Positions 1-6,490 of a stretch of DNA of 46,366 nucleotides are shown here, one piece after another. The position numbers were made by a program, and so were the translations under genes. Location: the NCBI GenBank assembly GCA_035524895.1, contig DATLFI010000360.1, positions 1 through 46,366 of the forward strand, given 5' to 3'. Below the pieces are notes generated by a model, which had not been told where the DNA came from, did not search any database, and saw only the letters and a program-made list of their open reading frames with translations. Every line of letters starts with the position of its first letter. Position 1 is the first letter of the stretch. Source of the DNA: DATLFI01 sp035524895. GTDB lineage: Bacteria; Acidobacteriota; Thermoanaerobaculia; Multivoradales; Multivoraceae.

Positions 1-504
1 GGCGCGCACGTGGAAGCCGTTGATGTCGTTGAGGTAGCCGTCCCAGGTCTCGCCGACCACGGGCAGCGACCACCAGTAGCCGCTGGCGTCGGCTGCGCCC
101 TTCGCGACACGCCAGCCGATGACGGCATCGCGAACCACCCCAACGCTGTGGGTGTTGGTGATCATCACCGGCCCCTCAAGGAAGCCCGACTCCTCGATCC
201 AAGCGGTGCCGGTCAGCTCGCCGTTGCCGTTGAGCGAGTACCAGCCGGCGTACACCGGGTCGCCCGCAGACGCCTTGCCGCGCGGCAGCACCGCGGTGAC
301 CCCAGTGCGGACGTTCTCACCCTGGACGAGGGTCGCGTGGCCGACGGTCACGCCCGCGACGTCGGTGATGGCATTCAGCGGTCCGGTCGTACCATCGAAG
401 GGCACGCCCAGGTCGCGGGCGCGCGGCCGCGTCGCGGCGCCGGCCACACCAGCGAGGAGTGTCGTCGTCGTGACCAGAATGGCGAGGTAGGACCCGTAAC
501 GCAT
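1..504 (-). CDS. P1/DmpA-family peptidase (peptidase family S58), N-terminal part
   Basis: The frame starts at ATG 504 and runs open to the left edge (168 codons seen). A GGAGG ribosome site lies about 9 bases upstream. Residues 1-23 form a hydrophobic export signal ending in GVAGAA, so the protein is probably periplasmic or secreted. The mature start (DLGVPFDGTTGPLNAITDVA, then VTVGHATL) is the characteristic opening of DmpA/L-aminopeptidase D-esterase proteins. It is followed by the family's TGVTAVLPRG and NTHSVGVVRDAV blocks. Members self-cleave before a nucleophilic Ser or Thr and remove N-terminal residues from small peptides. That cleavage site lies in the unseen C-terminal half, so activity cannot be judged. 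It is divergent from the VOC gene at 672. Confidence 0.88.
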   Translation of the reverse strand, partial: MRYGSYLAILVTTTTLLAGVAGAATRPRARDLGVPFDGTTGPLNAITDVAGVTVGHATLVQGENVRTGVTAVLPRGKASAGDPVYAGWYSLNGNGELTGTAWIEESGFLEGPVMITNTHSVGVVRDAVIGWRVAKGAADASGYWWSLPVVGETWDGYLNDINGFHVRA

Positions 505-604
505 CGTCTGTCCTCCGCAGGGAAATCGCAGTGAAACCGGTCTCGCCAGCCTGCCACACCCGGGAACCCACGGCCGGGCCGAGATCCCCAAAGCTGGCAA
601 ACTC

Positions 605-610
605 GATAAT
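605..610 (+). promoter_or_regulatory. Possible -10 element of the VOC gene
   Basis: GATAAT is a close match to a sigma-70 -10 box in otherwise GC-rich DNA, 61 bases before the ATG at 672. No convincing -35 hexamer is seen at the usual spacing. Confidence 0.3.
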
Positions 611-671
611 CCTCGAAGAGGCGGTCCGTGCGCTCCGCCTCGAACAATCCTTCCTAGGAGGGGAAACCACG

Positions 672-1067
672 ATGAGCACGATTCCCGAAGCGAACAGCGG
701 CATCGGCATCCAGGGCGTCGGGCAGATCCACGTCGCGGTGCGCGACGTCGAACGCGCGACCGGCTTCTACCGCGATGTCCTCGGTCTGCGTTTTCTGTTC
801 CAGTTCCCCGGCATGGCCTTCTTCGACTGCGGCGGAGTTCGCCTCTACCTCGCGCAGGCCGAGAAGCCCGAGCACGACCAGACCTCGACTCTCTACTACC
901 GGGTGTCCGACATTCGCGAGGCAGCGCGCGAGCTGGAAAGCCGCGGCGTGACGTTCGTCGAGGCACCGCGCCTGGTACACCAGGACGAGCGCCACGAGCT
1001 CTGGTTGGCCTTCTTCCACGACACCGAAGGCAACACCGTCGCGCTGATGAGCGAGGTAGCGAAGTAG
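672..1067 (+). CDS. VOC/glyoxalase-fold protein
   Basis: A 131-residue single-domain vicinal-oxygen-chelate protein. I chose ATG 672 over the open frame from 531 because it sits 8-9 bases after a strong AGGAGGGG site, and the upstream residues look non-coding. The first beta-alpha unit (GQIHVAVRDVERATGFYRDV) carries the usual first metal ligand, His20. The C-terminal half ends with the standard FFHDTEGNTVALMSE strand, where Glu119 or Glu128 could be the last ligand. This layout resembles glyoxalase I and fosfomycin-resistance-type dioxygenase relatives. The substrate cannot be read from sequence. It is probably monocistronic or co-transcribed with the sulfatase-like gene 30 bases downstream. 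Confidence 0.88.
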   Translation: MSTIPEANSGIGIQGVGQIHVAVRDVERATGFYRDVLGLRFLFQFPGMAFFDCGGVRLYLAQAEKPEHDQTSTLYYRVSDIREAARELESRGVTFVEAPRLVHQDERHELWLAFFHDTEGNTVALMSEVAK

Positions 1068-1097
1068 AGCTCCGTCGCTCTTCGGATAGGGACTGGA

Positions 1098-2525
1098 ATG
1101 AAGCTGCTCCGCCTCGGCCCTGCGCTCGGCGCACTCGGAATCGTGACGGCAGCGTGCTCGCCCGCCGTCGATCCTGCCGCTTCGGGCACATCAGCAGAGC
1201 TCGACATGGTGCTGCTCGTCGTCGACGGGCTGCGTGTCGACCGCCTCGACGCTCTGCTCGCGGCGCCGTCTCTAGCGCCCCTGGCCGAGCTGCTCGACGG
1301 AGACGACGTCCTCCGCTTCGATAGGGCCTACGCGCCGTCCTCCCTCGCCGAGCAGTCCCTGGCCTCGCTCTTCTCGGGTCGGCTGCCGACGCACGGTGGC
1401 GGGATCGGTCTCGTCGAGGCGCAGCCCTCGCCTGACGCGACGACACTCGCCACGCGCCTGCGTCGAGCCGGCTATCGCACGGGCTTCGTCAGCCAGCAGC
1501 CATGGGCCGCTCGCCCAGGCTTCACGCGCGGCTTCGACGGCCTCCAGGTGGCCACTGCCGGCGACGACGCGCGAGCGCCGATCGCGCATGTGGCGCTGCG
1601 GGTGCTCGCCGAAGACCTCGCCGGGCCGTCGCCCGCCAACGCCCCGCGCGCACCCTTCCTCCTGGTCGCCCACTGGGCGGCGCCCGATCTGAGTCGTGGT
1701 GCCGCCGCGGGTCGCTCGATCGAGGCGATCGCCAGCGCCTACGACGACGCGATGCTCGAGAAGCTGCATGACGCCGCGGCGCTTCTTGCCGGTCTGGTCG
1801 GTCCTTCCGGTGCGGCCGAGCGCGAGGCGCTCTCGCGCGTCGTGGTGGTGCTCACCTCGAGCCACGGCTTCGAGCTGCTCGAGCACGGCGACATTGGCTC
1901 CGGCTTCACGCTGCACGAAGAGGTCGTGCGGGTGCCGCTGGTGGTGCGTCTACCCGATCGCGATGGACGCGCCATCACCGAGCCTGTTTCCACCGTGCGG
2001 CTCCTCCCGACGCTGCTCGAGCTCGCTCGAGTCGAGCCCGCGTCGGGCGAGCCGACTGACGTGACCGACGACCGCAGCCTCCTCCTCCCCAGCGCCGAGA
2101 CGCCCCAGGATCCGGCGACGCCGGTGATCGCCGAGCTCGTGGTCCGCGAGCGCGCCATCGCGCGCGCGGTGCTCGACGGCCGCTACAAGTACCTGCAGGT
2201 CCTGCGCGACGCGCCTATCGCGGACCGCGGGGTGATCGAAGCCGGCTACGAGGAGCTCCAGGCGGGGATGGCCAGCGGCGCGATCTCGACACCGCCGCTC
2301 TTCGGCGACCCGGTGGCGGAGAGCCTGCTGCGACTCGGCGACGACCTCCGCGAGGAGCAGCTCCCGCTCGCCGCGCATGCGCCTCTTCTCTCGCGCTTGC
2401 GGGCCGTGCTCCGCGACTACGCGCGCCTCTGCGAGAGCACGGGCTTCACACCGCCCGCGATCACCGAGCGCATGCCGATCGACCCGAACGACGTCCGCGA
2501 GCTAGAGGCGCTCGGCTACATGTGA
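1098..2525 (+). CDS. Sulfatase-like (alkaline phosphatase superfamily) lipoprotein, active site degenerate
   Basis: 475 residues. The N-terminus is a lipoprotein signal with lipobox VTAAC, so Cys20 should be lipidated and the protein envelope-anchored. The sulfatase/phosphodiesterase fold is shown by the first metal Asp in LLVVDGLR (Asp43), then YAPSSLAEQSLASLFSGR and LPTHGG at 79-101. The Cys/Ser-x-Pro-x-Arg formylglycine motif is absent; Ser87 is the best candidate nucleophile by position. The usual TSDHGE metal motif reads TSSHGF at 253-258, so a conserved metal Asp is replaced by Ser255. The C-terminus ELEALGYM is the tail typical of acidobacterial sulfatases. It may be a non-catalytic or altered enzyme. 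The arylsulfotransferase gene follows 40 bases later and is likely in the same operon. Confidence 0.8.
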   Translation: MKLLRLGPALGALGIVTAACSPAVDPAASGTSAELDMVLLVVDGLRVDRLDALLAAPSLAPLAELLDGDDVLRFDRAYAPSSLAEQSLASLFSGRLPTHGGGIGLVEAQPSPDATTLATRLRRAGYRTGFVSQQPWAARPGFTRGFDGLQVATAGDDARAPIAHVALRVLAEDLAGPSPANAPRAPFLLVAHWAAPDLSRGAAAGRSIEAIASAYDDAMLEKLHDAAALLAGLVGPSGAAEREALSRVVVVLTSSHGFELLEHGDIGSGFTLHEEVVRVPLVVRLPDRDGRAITEPVSTVRLLPTLLELARVEPASGEPTDVTDDRSLLLPSAETPQDPATPVIAELVVRERAIARAVLDGRYKYLQVLRDAPIADRGVIEAGYEELQAGMASGAISTPPLFGDPVAESLLRLGDDLREEQLPLAAHAPLLSRLRAVLRDYARLCESTGFTPPAITERMPIDPNDVRELEALGYM

Positions 2526-2565
2526 AGCCCGCGCCAGCGCATCGCCAACGGAGCCCAAGAACGCC

Positions 2566-4194
2566 ATGACGAGTTCCCGTCTCGCCCTCCTCCCTGCCCT
2601 GCTCCTGCTGCTTGCCTGTGCCGGCCCGCCGGTGGCGGAGAACGTCGAGCTGCGCGCGAACCCGAACGAGCGCGCTCCCCTCGCCGGGATCCTCTCCTTC
2701 ACCGCCGACCGCCCGGTGGTGCCGACGCTCGTCATCGACGACGGCGAGCACCGCGAGACCGTGACCCCCGACCCCGAGCCGCGGGCGGTGCACGAGCTGC
2801 CCGTGCTGGGCCTGCGCCCCGGCCGCCGCCACACGGTCGAGGTGACGATCCGCGACGAGCGCGGCCGCGAGACAGCGCTGCCCCCGCTCGAGCTCGAGGC
2901 GCCGCCGCTGCCCGACGACTTCCCGCCGATCGCGGTCACCGTGCGCCGACCCGCGGCAATGGAGCCGGGCTTCACGATCATGGACGTGTTCCGCTGGACC
3001 GGGCCCTTCGACGACGACAAGACCTGGGGCATGGCGATCGCGGTCGACGCCGAGGGCGAAGTGCGCTGGTACTACCGCGCCGACTTCGCCGTCGACGAGC
3101 CCCGTCGCCTGCGCAACGGCAACCTGTTCTTCGGAGGTGCCCGCGACGGGCGCATGTTCGAGATCGACATGCTCGGCAACGTGGTCCGCGAGTGGCACAC
3201 CGCGCGTGTAGTGCTGGATCCGCTGCCGGAGGGCAGCATCGCGGTCGACACCGACACATTCCACCACGACGTCATCGAGCTGCCGTCCGGCAACTTCCTC
3301 GGGCTCGGCCTCGAGGTGCGGCCCTTCGACGACTACCCCGCGGAGTACCCTCCTGGCACCAAGCGCGCCGCCGCCAAGGTCGCCGGCGACGACCTGATCG
3401 AGTTCCGGCCCGACGGCACGACCGTTCGACGCTGGTCCATCCTCGACGTCCTCGACCCGTACCGCATCGCCTACGGCTCGCTCGACAGGTCGTTCTACGA
3501 GGACCTCTACGAAGGCAAGCACGATCCGCTCCCCTACGACCTCCTCCACACCAACGCCGTCTACTACCTGGAGGACGAGGATGCGGCCGTGCTGTCGAGC
3601 TACCGCCAGTGCGTGCTCTATAAAGTGAACCTCGCCACGGGCGAGCTCGAGTGGCTGCTCGGCGATCCGGTGGGCTGGAACGAGCCGTGGTCCGACAAGC
3701 TGCTGCAGCCGAAAGGTGAGGTCGTCTGGCCGTGCCACCAGCACGGCATCGAACGCACGCCTCGTGGCACCTGGCTGCTCTACGACAACGGCGGCTCTCG
3801 ATCCTTCCCTCCCGACGAAGGGCTCGCCGCTGACGCCCGCTACAGCCGCGCCATCGAGTACCGCGTCGACGAGGCAGCGCGCACGGTCGAGGAGGTGTGG
3901 AGCTGGGGGCCGGACCAGGAGTGGTTCATGTCGCCCTTCATTTCCGATGCCGACCACCTGCCCGAGACCGGCAACGTCCTGATCACCGACGGCGGTCGCA
4001 TCGTCGGCGCCGATGGCAAGCAGTTGACCAGCTTCGGCGGTCGCCACTGGGCGCGCATCCTCGAGGTCACGTACGGCGAAGGCTCCGAGAAAGTGTGGGA
4101 GATGGTCATCGACGACCCCGCGATGCCCTACTCGGTGTACCGCGCGCAACGGCTGAGGAGTCTGTATCCAAAGCTCGACCGGCCCACGGGATGA
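2566..4194 (+). CDS. Arylsulfotransferase (ASST)-family lipoprotein
   Basis: 542 residues with a lipoprotein signal (LLLLLACAG, Cys18 lipidated). Residues 22-120 form a beta-sandwich like the N-terminal domain of ASST enzymes, followed by a six-bladed propeller core. PAPS-independent arylsulfotransferases move sulfate from one phenol to another through a sulfohistidine. The expected residues are present in order: His233/His234 in TFHHDVIELPSGNFL, His328 in DLLHTNAVYYL, Arg347 in SSYRQCVLYKVN, and His391/His393 in CHQHGIERTPRGTW. The spacings roughly match His252, His356, Arg374 and His436 of the E. coli enzyme. The paired sulfatase-like gene upstream suggests a shared sulfate-ester substrate in the envelope. 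The substrate is unknown. Confidence 0.85.
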   Translation: MTSSRLALLPALLLLLACAGPPVAENVELRANPNERAPLAGILSFTADRPVVPTLVIDDGEHRETVTPDPEPRAVHELPVLGLRPGRRHTVEVTIRDERGRETALPPLELEAPPLPDDFPPIAVTVRRPAAMEPGFTIMDVFRWTGPFDDDKTWGMAIAVDAEGEVRWYYRADFAVDEPRRLRNGNLFFGGARDGRMFEIDMLGNVVREWHTARVVLDPLPEGSIAVDTDTFHHDVIELPSGNFLGLGLEVRPFDDYPAEYPPGTKRAAAKVAGDDLIEFRPDGTTVRRWSILDVLDPYRIAYGSLDRSFYEDLYEGKHDPLPYDLLHTNAVYYLEDEDAAVLSSYRQCVLYKVNLATGELEWLLGDPVGWNEPWSDKLLQPKGEVVWPCHQHGIERTPRGTWLLYDNGGSRSFPPDEGLAADARYSRAIEYRVDEAARTVEEVWSWGPDQEWFMSPFISDADHLPETGNVLITDGGRIVGADGKQLTSFGGRHWARILEVTYGEGSEKVWEMVIDDPAMPYSVYRAQRLRSLYPKLDRPTG

Positions 4195-4239
4195 GCGTCG
4201 AGCTGGCGCGGGGGCGTCCGAGCTCGCGCGGGGCGCAGC

Positions 4240-4245
4240 TACAAT
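4240..4245 (+). promoter_or_regulatory. Possible -10 element of the MoxR gene
   Basis: TACAAT is one mismatch from the sigma-70 -10 consensus and overlaps the ATG at 4244. If used, transcription would begin near 4252 and favour the second ATG at 4256 with an almost leaderless message. No clear -35 box is seen. Confidence 0.3.
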
Positions 4246-5191
4246 GCGCCCGCGTATGCCGATCCCCCGACCCGCCAGCATCGACGCTACCGAGACGCTG
4301 CTCGCAGAGCAGGGCTACATCGCCGATCGCGCGCTCGCGACCTCGATCTTCCTTGCGCTCGAACTGCGCAAGCCGCTCTTCCTCGAGGGCGAGCCTGGCG
4401 TCGGCAAGACCGAGGTGGCGCGCGTGCTGGCGCCCGCACTTGGCATGCCGCTGATCCGGCTCCAGTGCTACGAGGGGCTCGACCTGCAGCAGGCGGCCTA
4501 CGAGTGGAACTACGCGCGCCAGCTTCTCGCCATCCGCGCGCGCGAGGCAAGCCACGAAAGGGTCGCGCTCGACGACCTCTTCGAGCGGCAGTTCCTGCTG
4601 GCGCGCCCGCTGCTCCAGGCGATCGACCCCGCCGCCACCGGGGGCCACTGCGTGCTCCTGCTCGACGAGCTCGACCGCTCCGACGAGGAGTTCGAGGCGT
4701 TCCTGCTCGAGCTGCTCGGCGAGTTCCAGATCACCATCCCCGAGCTCGGCACCATCACGGCCGAGGAACCGCCCGTCGTGATCCTCACTTCGAACCGCAC
4801 CCGCGAAATCCACGACGCTCTCAAACGCCGGTGCCTCTACCACTGGATCGAGTTCCCGAGCTTCGACAAGGAAGTTCGCATCGTGCTGCGGCGCGCCCCC
4901 GAGGCGCCCGAGCGACTCGCCCGCGAGGTGGTCTCCTTCGTCCAGGCTTTGCGCGAGGAAGACCTGTTCAAGAAGCCGGGCGTCGCCGAGACTCTCGACT
5001 GGATCCGCGCCCTGGTCGCTCTCGACGCCGAGTTGCTCGACGACCGGCTGCTGCGTGACACTCTTGGAGTGCTGCTCAAGTACCAGGACGACCTCGAGAA
5101 GATCGACGACGCCGCGGCGCGGCGCCTGCTCGAGCGGGGCCGGGCGTCGGCGGAAGCCGCAGCGAGCGCGGTGCAGCCGAGCTTCCGGTGA
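4244..5191 (+). CDS. MoxR-family AAA+ ATPase
   Basis: 315 residues from ATG 4244, or 311 from ATG 4256; neither has a good ribosome site. MoxR ATPases work with VWA proteins as chaperones that insert metal or assemble enzyme complexes. Walker A is GEPGVGKTE at 49-57, Walker B is LLLDEL at 138-143, sensor 1 is Asn184 in LTSNRT, and the arginine pair Arg196-Arg197 follows (DALKRRCLYHW). The gene overlaps the CoxE-like VWA gene by four bases (GTGA), so the two are translationally coupled. No obvious client enzyme lies beside them. Cytoplasmic. Confidence 0.92.
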   Translation: MRPRMPIPRPASIDATETLLAEQGYIADRALATSIFLALELRKPLFLEGEPGVGKTEVARVLAPALGMPLIRLQCYEGLDLQQAAYEWNYARQLLAIRAREASHERVALDDLFERQFLLARPLLQAIDPAATGGHCVLLLDELDRSDEEFEAFLLELLGEFQITIPELGTITAEEPPVVILTSNRTREIHDALKRRCLYHWIEFPSFDKEVRIVLRRAPEAPERLAREVVSFVQALREEDLFKKPGVAETLDWIRALVALDAELLDDRLLRDTLGVLLKYQDDLEKIDDAAARRLLERGRASAEAAASAVQPSFR

Positions 5192-6468
5192 GCGACGTCC
5201 CGCAGCGGAACGGCGTGCCCCAACTCGGCAGCCGACTGCCGGCTGCGGACGGCCGACTGCCCTCCTCCGGCCACCTGCTCGACAACATGGTGCTGTTCGC
5301 GCGCCTGCTGCGCGTTGGCGACCTCGACGTCACGCCGACCCAGCTCGGCGACTGGCTGAGGGCGCTAGAGCACGTCGACCTCCGTCGCAAGGAGGACTTC
5401 AAGAGCGCCAGCCGTGCGCTACTGGTGCGCCGCCGCGAGGACCTCGACTGGTACGACCTCGCGTTCGAGCTTTTCTGGCAGGCGCGTGACCCAGCCGAGC
5501 TCGAGCGGCTCGAGATGGGTCTGTTGCTGCAGCGGCGGGTCGAGCGGCGCCGGCGTTCGGTGATCGAGCGGCTCGGCGAGCCGCCGGCCGAGGCGGCTCG
5601 TCGCGAGGAGCGCGAGCCGGAGCGGCGCGCGGCCTGGAGCGATCGCGAGGTGCTCCGCCGCAAGAACTTCGCCGACCTAACCGCCGCCGAGGACGCCGAG
5701 ATCCGCAAGCTGATCGCAGCGCTCCGCTTCGACCTCGATCGCCGGCCCTCGCGGCGGCGGGTGCGCTCGCGCCGGCAGGGTGAGGTCGACCTGCGGCGCG
5801 CGCTGCGGCGCAGCGTGCGCAGCGGCGGCGAGGTGCTCGAGCTGCCGCGGCGCCGCCGAAAGCTGCGGCGACGGCCGCTGGTGGCGCTGTGCGACGTGTC
5901 CGGCTCGATGGAGCCCTACGCCCGCCTGCTGCTCCGCTTTCTCTATGCGCTCAGCCAGAGCAGCGGCCGCAGCACGGGCGCCGACCGGCTGGAGGCATTC
6001 GTGTTCGGCACGCGGTTGACCCGCATCACCCAGCAGCTCCAGCGACGCAACGTCGACGACGCGCTGCGCCTGGCCCACGCCGAGATCCGCGACTGGGGCG
6101 GCGGCACGCGCACCGGCGAGGCGCTGCACCGCTTCAACTGGGACTGGAGCCGGCGGGTGCTCGGCCGCGGCGCGGTGGTGCTGCTGATCTCGGACGGCTG
6201 GGACCGCGGCGATGTCGGGCTGCTGGCGCGCGAGATGGACCGCCTGCACCGGAGCTGCCACCGCCTGATCTGGCTCAACCCGCTCCTGGGCTCGCCCGAG
6301 TACCGTCCGCTCACCCGCGGCATGGTCGCGGCGCTACCGCACGTCGACGATTTCCTGCCGGTGCACGACCTGCGCAGCCTCGAGCAGCTCGGCGAGGTGC
6401 TCGGGGGGCTCGAGGAGCGGCCGACGCGACGCGGGGCGGCCCTGCGGGCGGCGACCGGCCGGTCCTAG
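5188..6468 (+). CDS. CoxE-like VWA-domain protein
   Basis: 426 residues from GTG 5188, which overlaps the MoxR stop. The N-terminal 100 residues (LLDNMVLFARLLRVGDLDVT, then SASRALLVRRREDLDWYDLAF) are the usual CoxE opening. A basic linker leads to the VWA domain. The metal-ion-dependent adhesion site is complete: DVSGS at 236-240, Thr307 in GGGTRTG, and Asp336 in LISDGWDR. CoxE with the MoxR-like CoxD matures the copper-molybdenum CO dehydrogenase in carboxidotrophs, but this family also serves other clients. No CO dehydrogenase genes are present here, so the client is open. The gene converges on the 6491 gene with 22 bases between. Confidence 0.9.
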   Translation: MSDVPQRNGVPQLGSRLPAADGRLPSSGHLLDNMVLFARLLRVGDLDVTPTQLGDWLRALEHVDLRRKEDFKSASRALLVRRREDLDWYDLAFELFWQARDPAELERLEMGLLLQRRVERRRRSVIERLGEPPAEAARREEREPERRAAWSDREVLRRKNFADLTAAEDAEIRKLIAALRFDLDRRPSRRRVRSRRQGEVDLRRALRRSVRSGGEVLELPRRRRKLRRRPLVALCDVSGSMEPYARLLLRFLYALSQSSGRSTGADRLEAFVFGTRLTRITQQLQRRNVDDALRLAHAEIRDWGGGTRTGEALHRFNWDWSRRVLGRGAVVLLISDGWDRGDVGLLAREMDRLHRSCHRLIWLNPLLGSPEYRPLTRGMVAALPHVDDFLPVHDLRSLEQLGEVLGGLEERPTRRGAALRAATGRS

Positions 6469-6490
6469 GCAGCGCGGGGGCGCCGGCGGC

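Noticed and set aside
531..671. Longer start for the VOC gene
   Set aside because: ATG 672 has a strong ribosome site and begins the domain; the extra residues are not protein-like.
2461..4281. 606-residue open frame on the minus strand across the arylsulfotransferase
   Set aside because: Shadow of the plus-strand gene in GC-rich DNA; the translation is His/Val/Arg-rich with no domains, whereas the plus frame has all expected ASST residues.
5188..6468. CO dehydrogenase operon
   Set aside because: Only the CoxE-type and MoxR-type accessory genes are present; no CO dehydrogenase subunit genes are found.
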